Origin: Acetivibrio straminisolvens JCM 21531
GTDB lineage: Bacteria > Bacillota > Clostridia > Acetivibrionales > Acetivibrionaceae
DNA: 64,000 nucleotides
Reading direction: 5' to 3'
Assembly: GCF_000521465.1 (NCBI RefSeq)
Contig: NZ_BAVR01000013.1
Coordinates: 1 to 64,000 of the forward strand
A program made the position numbers and the translations under genes. Shown piece by piece: positions 1-9,316 of this stretch (position 1 is its first letter; each line of letters opens with the position of its first letter). The notes under the pieces were generated by a model. The model searched no databases. It was not told the DNA's origin and worked only from the letters and a program-made list of their open reading frames with translations.

Positions 1-441
1 CAAATAAGCTAATTCGACTCATTCAAAACTTCTTAGGATTTCACAAAATACCTGTTTCGTATTTGCAAAGGATACAGTAATACCATAATACGGGCAGTCA
101 ATAACCGGCCAACATTTACGGAAAACAGTTTAGTCAACCAAATTTTCGTTGCTCGAGACTTTAAAGATGAGTGAAAGATATAAATAAATATACTGAAAAT
201 CTACTTGAGAACTAGCAAGAAAAGTGATAAAATAATTTTGAATAAACACTAGTTCTAGAGATGTCGGAACAAAGCATTTTATCGTAAAATAGATAACATA
301 TTCATAATTTATACTTCACAACGAATAGAATTTAGTATAAACTATAATTAAGTCTTTATTTATACAATTTGAATACACAACTAAATATTTTTTGAACTCA
401 AATATTCTAAAATAATTATATATGAGATGTGGGGGTACGAG
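1..441. other. AT-rich leader of the pil operon, no gene seen
   Basis: No credible reading frame or RNA gene was found in this stretch. It is very AT-rich and precedes the pilB start at 442. A TATAAT-like hexamer sits at about 343-348, but no good -35 box lies 17 bases upstream, so I do not call a promoter. It presumably holds the promoter and 5' leader of the pilus operon, or the tail of an unseen upstream region. Confidence 0.4.
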
Positions 442-2809
442 ATGCTAGGAGTAGATACAAGAGGTATTGATGAAATACTTTTGGAAATGGGTGTTTTAAA
501 AATAATTGATCTTAAAAAAGGCCTGGGATATTCAAAGGGAAAGCAATAAGAATATTGAGGATGTGCTATTAGAACTTGGTCTTGTATCCCAGAAGGATAT
601 TATGCATGCAAATGCCGTGAAGATGGGTATATCCTTTGTAGACCTTTCAACTTATCAAATTGCCGATTCCAGTGTTCCCTTATTAATTACGCGAAATATA
701 GCAAACAGATATAAGGTTATACCTATAGAAAAAGACAATGGCGTTTTGACAGTTGCAATGAGTGACCCTACAGATATTTTCTGTATAGATGATATACGAC
801 TCGCAACTGCCCTCGAAATAAAGCCTGTTCTTGCGGATGTCAAGGAAATTGAAAGACTTATTATTGAATATTTCGGAGAAGAAAAAAAGCCGCAGGGACC
901 GAAGTTAAAGGTACTAAAAAATGATGATGTTAGAAAAGAAGAGCTCTTAAAAATGGAGGAAGAACTTCTCGGAAAAGATATATATAACAATATAAAAGGC
1001 GATGTAGAGTCGATTGAGCCGGAACTTGAAGTGATTACTAACAAGGCATTTGAACAAGATAATTATAACGAAAGCGGAATTTTTAAGGATAAAATAGGAA
1101 ACATTCTGGTGCGCGCCGGAGTTATCACGCAGGAGCAGTTGGATAATGCTCTCAGCATACAGCGTAAAACCGGAGAACTTATCGGTAAAATCTTGGTAAA
1201 ACAAGGCTATATTGATAGAAGGTCTCTTTACGAATTTCTTCAAAAGCAGATGGGAGTCGAATTTGTCGATATTGAGGGAATCGAAATCGGTGAAGATGTC
1301 ATTAGTTTAGTATCTGCAAATTTAGCGAGAACCCACAAAGTTATTCCTATTGAAAATATTGACGGCAATTTAAAGGTTGCAATGAGCGACCCGATGAATA
1401 TTTTTTCAATTGATGATTTAAGGCTTACAACCGGTATGGAGATTATTCCTTGCCTTGCCGATGAGGAACAGATTTTATTGCAATTGGATAAATACTACAA
1501 AAGTGACTTTAAGGTGCTTAGTGCGAAAGATATAGAGCAAAAGGTTGCCGACCTTGATGAAGAAATTCAAAAGGTGCAAGAGAAAATTGCAGTTGAAATA
1601 ACCCAAACGCAAGAGGAAGATACAACAATTGATATTAGCGATCTTGAAAATGCTCCTATTGTCAAGATGGTTAATATTATTTTCCAGAAAGCTGTAGCTA
1701 CAAGAGCAAGTGATATTCATATAGAACCGCAGGAAGACTGTGTTTTGGTTCGATTCAGAATAGATGGACAATTGGTAGAGATAATGAGGCATGATAGAAA
1801 GATTGTTCCGTCAATTGTTGCCAGAATAAAAATTATCAGTGGTTTGAACATTGCGGAAAAGAGGGTACCGCAGGACGGAAGAATAGCAATAAAAATTGAC
1901 GACAGGGATTATGACATGCGTGTTTCCGTTTTGCCTACGATGTTCGGGGAAAAGATTGTTATAAGAATTGCAGACAAGCAAGGCTTTAATGTTTCAAAGC
2001 TGGATCTGGGATTCTTTGAAGATGATTTGGAAAAATTTGATCAGATAATATCAAGTCCTCACGGCATCGTTCTAGTTACCGGACCTACCGGAAGCGGTAA
2101 GTCAACAACACTTTATACCGCGCTCAAGGAATTGTGCAAACCGAACGTTAACATACTTACGGTTGAGGACCCTGTTGAAAGTACTATAAAAGGTATAAAC
2201 CAGGTACAGGTAAATGTAAAAGCAGGTATGACTTTTGCTTCGGCATTGAGGTCCTTCTTAAGACAGGACCCTGACATAATAATGGTAGGAGAGATTCGTG
2301 ACGCTGAGACGGCTGAAATAGCAATCCGTGCAGCTATTACGGGACATCTTGTTTTCAGTACATTGCACACCAATGATGCTGCAAGTTCTGTTACAAGAAT
2401 GATTGATATGGGAATAGAGCCATTCCTGTTGTCTTCATCTTTGGTTGGCTTGATTGCGCAAAGACTTGTGAGAAGATTGTGTCCGAATTGTAAAGAAGCT
2501 ATACAGCCGGATATGAATGAAAGAGACATTCTTGATTTAAAAGAAGATGAAGAGGTTACAATATATCGTGCAAAAGGCTGCGATCAATGTAACAATACCG
2601 GTTATAAAGGAAGAATAGCAGTTTATGAAATATTGACGGTCAATAGGGAAATAAAGGAACTGATATCTAAGAATGTTAGTTCCGATATAATTAAAGAAGC
2701 TGCTATTAAGATGGGTATGAAAACATTAAGAATGAACTGTACGAGACTGGTGAAGAACGGTACCACAACAATAGATGAGATGCTGCGTATTGCATACTTC
2801 AAAGATTAG
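442..2809 (+). CDS. pilB: Type IV pilus extension ATPase PilB (frameshifted near 514-519)
   Basis: Hexameric ATPase of the GspE/PilB family that powers pilus extension at the cytoplasmic face of the membrane. The reconstructed protein is about 788 aa. It carries two MshE-N type modules in tandem (roughly residues 1-150 and 215-355, each with a V/K-x-A-M-S-D-P motif) and then the T2SSE ATPase core: Walker A GPTGSGKST near residue 547, GEIRD, and a zinc tetracysteine pair (CPNC near 679, CDQC near 713). Translation should start at ATG 442 behind GTGGGGGTACGAG. One extra A in the run at 514-519 breaks the frame; removing it joins MLGVDTR... to ...LKKAWDIQ. pilT follows after 15 bases. MshE-N domains in other species bind c-di-GMP, so nucleotide control is possible but unproven here. 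Confidence 0.93.
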
Positions 2810-2824
2810 AAAAGGGGATGTAAC

Positions 2825-3880
2825 ATGGATGTAAATGATTTACTTACAAAGACGGTCGAAAAAGGTGCATCTGACTTGCATATTTGTGCGGGAGTGCCGC
2901 CGGTTATAAGAGTTTACGGCGACCTTGATAATTTAAATGAACCGATATTGACCCCACACGATTGTGTGCAGCTTGCCAAGCAATGTTTAAGCAGCAGAGC
3001 GTATGAACGTTTTCTTGAAGTCGGTGAAGTTGATGCTTCTTATTCAGTTCCGGGTGTAGCGCGGTTCAGGGTTAATGTTTTCAAACAGAGAGGTACTTGT
3101 GCGATTGCGTTCAGAACAATACCTACAGAGGTTCCGGTGATTGAAGACCTTGGACTTCCCGGCTTAGTGTATGACCTTTCTTTGAAACAGAGGGGACTTA
3201 TACTGATAACCGGACCTACAGGTCATGGGAAATCCACTACACTGGCAGCTATGATTAACTACATAAACAGTAAAAGGAGATGCCATATAGTTACGATTGA
3301 AGATCCGATAGAGTTTTTACATAGACACAACAAAAGTATTATAAATCAAAGGGAAATAGGTGCCGATACTAAATCTTATGCAAACGCGTTGAGGGCTGTC
3401 CTAAGAGAAGACCCTGATGTTATACTCATTGGAGAGATGCGTGACCAGGAAACTATTTCAACGGCACTTACGGCTGCTGAGACAGGTCATTTGGTGCTGT
3501 CTACTTTGCATACCGTCGGTTCTGCAAAAACCATCGACAGAATTATTGACGTCTTCCCGCCTCATCAGCAGGCGCAGGTAAGGACCCAGCTTTCCACTGT
3601 GCTTATGGGTATTATATCCCAACAGCTTATTAGAAGAGCCGATGGCAAAGGACGTGTATTGGCTACTGAGACCATGGTGTGGACACCTGCTATAGCAAAC
3701 CTTATTCGTGAAAGCCGTACACCTCAGATAAATACTTGTATTCAGACGGGTTCGCAGTTTGGTATGTATACCATGGACAGCTGCCTTGCAGAACTGTATA
3801 AAGCCGGAGAAATTGATTATGAAAGTGCGTGCCAATACTCTGTTGATATGGATAATTTGAGAAAATTAATTTCAAATTAA
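2825..3880 (+). CDS. pilT: Type IV pilus retraction ATPase PilT
   Basis: Retraction ATPase of the PilT family, acting opposite PilB to depolymerise pili and drive twitching or adhesion. It is 351 aa, the normal family length. Walker A is GPTGHGKST at about residues 130-138; His replaces the more common Ser. The PilT signature GEMRDQETI lies near residue 202, followed by the AAETGHLVLSTLHT sensor region. AAAGGGGATG precedes ATG 2825. It is cotranscribed with pilB upstream and separated from pilC by about 400 bases. Confidence 0.94.
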   Translation: MDVNDLLTKTVEKGASDLHICAGVPPVIRVYGDLDNLNEPILTPHDCVQLAKQCLSSRAYERFLEVGEVDASYSVPGVARFRVNVFKQRGTCAIAFRTIPTEVPVIEDLGLPGLVYDLSLKQRGLILITGPTGHGKSTTLAAMINYINSKRRCHIVTIEDPIEFLHRHNKSIINQREIGADTKSYANALRAVLREDPDVILIGEMRDQETISTALTAAETGHLVLSTLHTVGSAKTIDRIIDVFPPHQQAQVRTQLSTVLMGIISQQLIRRADGKGRVLATETMVWTPAIANLIRESRTPQINTCIQTGSQFGMYTMDSCLAELYKAGEIDYESACQYSVDMDNLRKLISN

Positions 3881-4278
3881 AAAAAACACTAGCATTTTCT
3901 TCAAAAATGTATTACAATATTATTAAGTAAAAAATTAAGAAATAGATATAAATTGTTAATGAATATTTTGTTTGTTTTTATTTATTGGTGTGTTCTAATA
4001 TGGGAGGTTGGATAGATTGATGGCATATCTGACTTATGGCTTGGAAACAAGCTCTCTGTATCAATTGAAAAGAACCGTCTATTTATACATATTTAAAATT
4101 ATGAAATTCGTTTTTGAATTGTTCATCAATATATCTTCTTATCCCACGTTAAAGTATAATCATAATGCGAGGTCAATAAATTCTAGGGTTCCATAAAGCG
4201 TATAAATGTAATCAATTATTATAAAAATCATAAAAATATAGCGTTAATTGCGGACAATATTTTTTGGGGGTTTAGGGA
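3881..4278. other. Spacer between pilT and pilC
   Basis: Nearly 400 bases of AT-rich sequence. A GGGAGG-like ribosome site at about 4002-4007 precedes a possible 62-codon frame, but its composition is not protein-like and I recognise no family, so it is not called a gene. No clear terminator hairpin is visible after pilT. Confidence 0.4.
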
Positions 4279-5492
4279 ATGCCATTATACAGCTATAAGG
4301 TTAAAAATGAAGCCGGCAAATTGTTTACCGGTGAAGCCAAGATGGACAGCGAGGAAGAACTTAGACGGCTGCTTCTGGACAAGGGATATATCCCGGTGGA
4401 AATTGTCGAGAAAAATGCAATAAACGATATAAGCCAGATTAGTTTGTTTAAGCCAAAAGTAAAGACAAAAGATTTGGCTATTTTCTGTAGGCAGTTTGCT
4501 ATAGTGTTGGAAGCAGGTGTACCTATAGCCACTTCCTTGGATGTTTTAAGGGAGCAGACCACAAACAGTACCTTGAGAGAGTGTCTTGATGATGTTTATG
4601 ATAACATTCAAAAAGGTATTGCGCTCTCTAATGCCATGAGGCAGCATTCGAAAATTTTTCCGGAGATGCTGATCAACATGGTTGAAGCAGGAGAAATAAG
4701 CGGTCAGCTTGATTTGGTTTTTAAGAGAATGGCTGTTCAGTTTGAAAAGGAAAACAAACTAAATCAAAAAATAAGAGGAGCCCTTACATATCCGATTATA
4801 GTATCAGTTGTAGCTATAGCTGTTATAATGATATTGATGGTTGCAGTTGTACCGACATTTGTTAAAGTTCTTACCGATTTTAATGTTGAGATGCCTGTAT
4901 ACACAAAGATATTGATTGCGGTAAGTGGCTTCTTCAAATCCTTTTGGTATATTATATTGGGAGCCTTGGTTATAATTGCTGCATCAATAGTATACTTTTC
5001 ACGTACTTATGAAGGGAAGATATTTTTTGGAACATTGGCAATTAAGCTGCCTGTAATAAAGGGAGTAACAAAGAATATTATGACAGCTAGGCTTACAAGG
5101 ACATTAGGAACGTTGATGTCCAGCGGTGTACTGTTAATTCAATCCATGGAAGTAGTTCAAAAGGTTTTGGGAAATCAGGTAATAAAAGAAAAGATTGACA
5201 GTGTAATTGAGGAAATAAAAAAGGAAGAGGTCTTACAGCACCTCTTGCATCTTTAAACTATTTTCCACCGATGGTTATTTCAATGATACGAATCGGGGAA
5301 GAGTCCGGTAACCTTGACTTTGCTCTTGATAAATCCGCAGATTTTTATGATGAAGAAGTAGAGGCTTCTCTTGCATTGCTGACAAGTTTTATTGAGCCTA
5401 CAATTATAGTTATGTTAGCTTTAATTGTCGGTTTCATAGTAATGAGCGTATTAACACCGATGTTCAGTATTTACAACGAAATGTCTTTTTAG
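4279..5492 (+). CDS. pilC: Type IV pilus inner membrane platform protein PilC (frameshifted near 5217-5222)
   Basis: Polytopic platform protein of the GspF/PilC family that couples the PilB and PilT motors to pilin assembly. The reconstructed length is about 404 aa, normal for the family, with two T2SSF domains. Membrane segments lie near residues 170-195 and 225-245 and close to the C terminus. The frame breaks at the A-run 5217-5222. Adding one A restores IKKGRGLTAPLASLNYFPP, a classic PilC stretch, and joins the piece from 4279 to the piece ending at 5492. The start at ATG 4279 follows a G-rich tract (GGGGGTTTAGGG). Confidence 0.93.
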
Positions 5493-5509
5493 TTTTTGCT
5501 TATACATTT

Positions 5510-5572
5510 ATCTTATTCCAAAAAAGTTTAGGGGGGGGATACTGCTAATTTAAATTCTTTTGGGAATAAGAT
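5510..5572 (+). promoter_or_regulatory. Inverted repeat with a poly-G loop upstream of the pilin gene
   Basis: Arms 5510-5519 (ATCTTATTCC) and 5563-5572 (GGAATAAGAT) are perfect complements. The pairing continues imperfectly inward through A-rich and T-rich flanks. The loop contains a run of eight G at 5531-5538. The hairpin lies between pilC and the major pilin gene, so it could separate or stabilise pilin mRNA. No U-tract follows on the plus strand, so a simple terminator is unlikely. Confidence 0.5.
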
Positions 5573-5634
5573 AAAATATAGGCAAGTATAAACAATATAA
5601 ATAACCAAATAAAACAAAAATAGGAGGGTTTTGT

Positions 5635-6123
5635 ATGAAAAAAATGTTAAAGAATCAAAAAGGTTTTTCCTTGGTTGAGCTGCTTATAGTTATTGCAATA
5701 ATGGGTGTACTGGCAGCTGTAGCATTTAGTATGTTTGCCGGTGTATTGAGTAATAGTAAGAGACGGGCTGATGAGAGAACTGCAGATCAGATTGCAAAAG
5801 CTCTGACAGCTTATATGGTTGATTCTGGAGATTCTGAGTTGAAAGCATTTTCTTCCAAAGATTCAAAAATTATTATTACAGAGTTACAAAAAGAAATTAA
5901 ATATACTCCTACAGGTAGTACAACTGAAAAATCATATGGACCATATTTAACACCAAAGGAAGGCAGCGATGCTAGCTATGATAATTTTGCACCGCAATAT
6001 GACAAACATAAAGGATATTCAATAACATATTATCCACGTCTTTTGAAAGCTGATGTTGAAGCTGTTGAAGATACTCCAACTGTTGCTTCTGGTGAGTCTT
6101 CTGGTGAGTCTTCTGGTGAGTAA
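5635..6123 (+). CDS. Major type IV pilin-like prepilin
   Basis: Type IV prepilin of 162 aa. A short basic leader ends KNQKG, and the prepilin peptidase site G10/FSLVE is followed by a hydrophobic N-terminal helix with Glu5. This is the best candidate for the main pilus subunit because it is the first pilin of the cluster, has a strong ribosome site (AGGAGGG before ATG 5635) and is flanked by hairpins. The globular part is small and Cys-free. The C terminus is three SGES-type units encoded by 12-base tandem repeats at about 6088-6123. No prepilin peptidase gene is in view. Confidence 0.85.
   Translation: MKKMLKNQKGFSLVELLIVIAIMGVLAAVAFSMFAGVLSNSKRRADERTADQIAKALTAYMVDSGDSELKAFSSKDSKIIITELQKEIKYTPTGSTTEKSYGPYLTPKEGSDASYDNFAPQYDKHKGYSITYYPRLLKADVEAVEDTPTVASGESSGESSGE
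6088..6123 (+). repeat. Three 12-base tandem repeats at the pilin 3' end
   Basis: TCTTCTGGTGAG is repeated in frame just before the stop codon (the first copy begins GCTTCT), giving Ser-Gly-Glu-Ser units on the pilin C terminus. Such repeats can change copy number by slippage without breaking the frame. Confidence 0.8.
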
Positions 6124-6161
6124 GGAACATAATATAAGCTACATATAGTGTTTTAACTTAT

Positions 6162-6185
6162 CCCGGTCGGCGTATGCCGGCCGGG
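6162..6185 (+). promoter_or_regulatory. GC-rich hairpin between major pilin and the next prepilin gene
   Basis: CCCGGTCGGC (6162-6171) pairs with GCCGGCCGGG (6176-6185), a 10-bp stem with one G-U pair and a GTAT loop. No T-run follows, so it may be a partial terminator or an mRNA 3'-end stabiliser. Either would help make more pilin than downstream minor proteins. Confidence 0.6.
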
Positions 6186-6228
6186 AAAGGATTTATAACC
6201 GATAGAATGTTTTTCAGGGTGAGTGATT

Positions 6229-6792
6229 ATGCTTAAAAATAACTGTAAGGGTGCAACGCTTGTAGAGATGTTGGTTGTGATAGCTATGCTGGGTATAACT
6301 GCCCCCATCATTTATACTATATTTATTGGAGGGCTTAATAATTTTGCGCGGGGATGTAACTTTATTGACCAGCAGCATGATATTCAGGACGTTATACGAC
6401 AGGTAAGGCATGACGTTCAGGATGCAAAAACCGTTGAAATGTGGATGACCGGTGATGTGGCTGCGAAAGGTGAGGAAAAACTTAGTAGTGTTAGTTTCAC
6501 CATGAATCTGCCGGGTGAACCGGATGAAAAGAAGGAATGGAAGTTTGAGGATGATGCGCTTCAGTTAAGAATTATTAATAATGGTATAGCTGGTGAATTT
6601 GTTAAAGCTGTTGATAATGTTGATGTTGCAAAAAGTTATTTTGAATATTATGAAGACGGTGACGTTAAGCAATTGATCCTTCATATTTTGCCAAAACGAA
6701 ATGACAGAATTGTAAACAAAGCTGGAAATGTTCAGAGTGAGATAATTACAGAGTATTCTGTTAGATATAAATCAATTGAGAAGCATTATTGA
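6229..6792 (+). CDS. Minor type IV prepilin
   Basis: Prepilin-like protein of about 187 aa. The leader MLKNNCKG is followed by ATLVEMLVVIAML, so cleavage would fall after Gly with Ala at +1 and Glu at +5. ATG 6229 is chosen over GTG 6223 because GGGTGA at 6218-6223 is the ribosome site. The body (IRQVRHDVQDAKT...) resembles PilW/PulJ-type minor pilins, which carry this style of helix plus mixed globular region. It sits between the major pilin and pilN. Confidence 0.75.
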   Translation: MLKNNCKGATLVEMLVVIAMLGITAPIIYTIFIGGLNNFARGCNFIDQQHDIQDVIRQVRHDVQDAKTVEMWMTGDVAAKGEEKLSSVSFTMNLPGEPDEKKEWKFEDDALQLRIINNGIAGEFVKAVDNVDVAKSYFEYYEDGDVKQLILHILPKRNDRIVNKAGNVQSEIITEYSVRYKSIEKHY

Positions 6793-6821
6793 TTATTAAA
6801 ATACATAAGGGGGTAATTATC

Positions 6822-7373
6822 ATGAAGGGCGATATTAATTTACTGCCTGAAGACATAATGTCTACAACGAGCTATGAACGGCCGAGTTCGGGTTCTGGTG
6901 CGCTAAAGTTGGTAATAGGGTTGATTTTAGTGGGTGTCGTTGTTGGAACTTCTCTCTTGGCACCGTTTTTGCACGTAAAAATGTTGGAGAGAGAGCTTGC
7001 CCAGCTTGAAAAAGAGATAGCGAGTCAAAAATATAATGAGGTAAAAAAGGTAAATTCTGATTTGGATTCAATCAATGGTGTATTGGGAAAGAAAGAGGCT
7101 GTTTTAAATCAAATCGATAATGCAAGTTATCCAATAAATGATATATTAGTTGCGGTAAGCAACGCAGCGCCAATAGGCTGCAAGTTAACTGCTATAGAAT
7201 TCAAAAACAACAAAATGAAACTAACCGGGTTAGTTGAGGATAATTTAGTGGTTGCTGAATTTGTATCTGCTATACAAAGACTTAGTTTTCTAGCTTTAGA
7301 TAGTGAAGTTAAGATTGAGGAAGGCAACGTATTTGAGCTTACAGTGCTTGTAGGCAGAAAGGGTGAAAAGTAA
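6822..7373 (+). CDS. pilN: PilN-like type IV pilus inner membrane protein
   Basis: Bitopic membrane protein of about 183 aa. It starts MKGDINLLPEDIM; INLLP is the typical PilN N-terminal motif that docks PilM. A single membrane helix lies near residues 30-50, followed by a coiled coil and a small ferredoxin-like domain. ATG 6822 is chosen because of AAGGGGG at 6807-6813. The stop overlaps the pilO start by one base (TAATG). No pilM gene is next to it, although PilM is the usual partner of this motif. Confidence 0.8.
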   Translation: MKGDINLLPEDIMSTTSYERPSSGSGALKLVIGLILVGVVVGTSLLAPFLHVKMLERELAQLEKEIASQKYNEVKKVNSDLDSINGVLGKKEAVLNQIDNASYPINDILVAVSNAAPIGCKLTAIEFKNNKMKLTGLVEDNLVVAEFVSAIQRLSFLALDSEVKIEEGNVFELTVLVGRKGEK

Positions 7374-8673
7374 TGGGAAACGGTAAAGGTAAAGTAGCAC
7401 TTTTAATTGTGTTGTTGTTGGTTCTATACAGCGTTATATATTATCAGTTTATTTGGAGGCCCAAATTCAGCCTTGATATAGAAGATATTAATGGTAAAAT
7501 CGAGATTGCTCAAAAGAAAAAGCAAAAATTGGACAATGACTTGGCAAACATAGAAACGCTAAAAAGAAACTTTCAGATGAAAACCGTTCAAAATGAGAGA
7601 CTTGAAGCATATTTACTTAATGATTCCAATGTAACCGACGGTTTTGAATACGTTGAAAAGCTTGCCAAACTGTTTAAGAATAATTTGTACGATGTAAAGA
7701 TTAAAAGACCGGTAGAGAAAAAAGTTGGGGATTCCAAGGATAACAAGAATGACAAGAATGCTCAGAGTTATTATGAAATTCAAATTGATTTTAGTGCGAC
7801 AATGACTTATAGAGAAATTATGGATCTAGTGGATTATCTCGAAGGGGGTACCAGAAAAGTTAAGATATCAAAATTTGAAGTGACCCCTTTGAGTGATAAA
7901 CAAGAAAACAGATCACAGACTCCGCAAAATACAACAGCTCCTCAGACTGAAGCAAATGGGCAGGAAGAACAGATTACTACTGTAAAAACGGTTTTTGATG
8001 AGAATGAAGTGTTGAATTTATCTTTAACCGTTAATCTGTATTCCTTGAATCAGGGAAATATAGATAAGATTTATGACTTCAGCCGTCAGAATTTCCAAAG
8101 ATATTATGAAGGAGACAATGTTTTTTTTGAAAATACCGGAATAGCACTTAATTCCGGGGAAGGAAGCGAAACCGTAAGTGCAGATGGAGGTGATGGCTCG
8201 TCAAGTGGCGGCTCTTTAGTTGATAGATCGGATATAGTGGTGACCGGAAATGCTAAGCCTTTGGAGGAGATTTAGGCATATATATGCAGAGCTTTCTCAC
8301 TGGGGGGCAAAATTTTTGTACTTATGATAACACAACAAATAAAATGATAAATTTTAAAACGAAGATTACACCAAAGGTTATAATGACATTTAATGGTGAT
8401 ACTGTTGATATAAATGTTGTGGGTAATGCAGGTAATACATATGATATGACCGGGCATGTGCCAAAGGATACTGTAGAGATGCATATTGTACTCAATTATA
8501 ATTTGAATCCTGTTGAAAATAAAGATTTAGGTGTGAATGTTCAGATTATCAATAATACCGATAAGAAAATAAATATTAATTTATATGACAAGGTCAGAAG
8601 AGCAAAAATAACAGATAGAAACGGTAACAGCATCTACAGCAGCAGTTCAACTGAAAAGGTTACTATTGTCTAG
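7373..8673 (+). CDS. pilO: PilO-like protein with C-terminal extension (frameshifted near 8255)
   Basis: Bitopic alignment-complex protein. An N-terminal membrane helix (VALLIVLLLVLYSVIYY) precedes a coiled coil and a PilO-type ferredoxin-like domain up to about residue 175. A Ser/Gly/Gln-rich linker and a beta-rich C-terminal region follow. The frame breaks at AA 8255-8256. One added A gives GNAKAFGGDLGIYMQSFL and joins the part ending at 8275 to the part ending at 8673, about 433 aa in all. The C-terminal extension is longer than in a typical PilO (about 200 aa). The join is inferred from continuous protein-like sequence. Confidence 0.75.
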
Positions 8674-8716
8674 TCAATAGAGATCAAAATGGGTTAGGGC
8701 ATATAAGGTGATAGAT

Positions 8717-9238
8717 ATGATTAAAAAATTTATCAAATTAAATAACAATAAAGGAATGACCCTTATAGAGGTTGTTGTGGCAATAGCTTTGCTGGGTATT
8801 TTGATTGTTCCGATAACAATTGGCTTTATGAACGCTTTAAGAGTATCTAAACTTATTGAACGACAGACAGAGCTAAATGCTGTCAGCGAGGTAGTTAAAG
8901 ATCAGGTAGCAGAAGCTTTGCTTCAGGAGAATTATCCTCTTGTGCTTCTTGAACCTACACCAACAGAGACAGAGTGGAAGTTGAGACAGTTTATTGTTGA
9001 TGCGAAATCTACTCCTGATGTGGAAAAGAAATCACCAAATCTTGCTGTAGTTTATTCTTCGGGTGCTGTAAATGAAAAGTTTTTTTATACAGTAAGCTAT
9101 AAGCATAATAGTTGCTATGATCCAAATTATCCGTATACTTACCATGTGATTGTAAATATTTTAACAAAAAACTCTAAAGGTGATATTGAATCATTAAATA
9201 CTTTTAAAATTGCGGCAAATGTAAATGGTACACTTTAG
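8717..9238 (+). CDS. Minor type IV prepilin (PilV-like)
   Basis: Prepilin of about 173 aa. The basic leader ends NNNKG, and cleavage would fall before MTLIEVVVAIALLGI (Glu5 present). ATG 8717 is preferred to GTG 8708 because AAGGTG at 8705-8710 serves it with normal spacing. The helix and the following Glu-rich segment match PilV/PulI-like minor pilins. It is probably part of a tip or priming complex with the neighbouring minor pilins. Confidence 0.75.
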   Translation: MIKKFIKLNNNKGMTLIEVVVAIALLGILIVPITIGFMNALRVSKLIERQTELNAVSEVVKDQVAEALLQENYPLVLLEPTPTETEWKLRQFIVDAKSTPDVEKKSPNLAVVYSSGAVNEKFFYTVSYKHNSCYDPNYPYTYHVIVNILTKNSKGDIESLNTFKIAANVNGTL

Positions 9239-9255
9239 TACGCCATAAAGTTGTA

Positions 9256-9295
9256 AATAACATAGTTTTATGTTTATATATACATGTTATTTTTT
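9256..9295 (+). terminator. Possible weak terminator or attenuator
   Basis: AATAACAT (9256-9263) can pair with ATGTTATT (9284-9291), followed by a T-run. It lies between the PilV-like gene and the PilX-like gene. The stem is AT-only and weak, so partial termination at most. Confidence 0.4.
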
Positions 9296-9316
9296 GTAAC
9301 GGGGGTGCTGAAATAA

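Noticed and set aside
4008-4196. Possible 62-codon gene between pilT and pilC
   Set aside because: A GGGAGG tract is present, but the sequence matches no family and is AT-driven; support is too thin.
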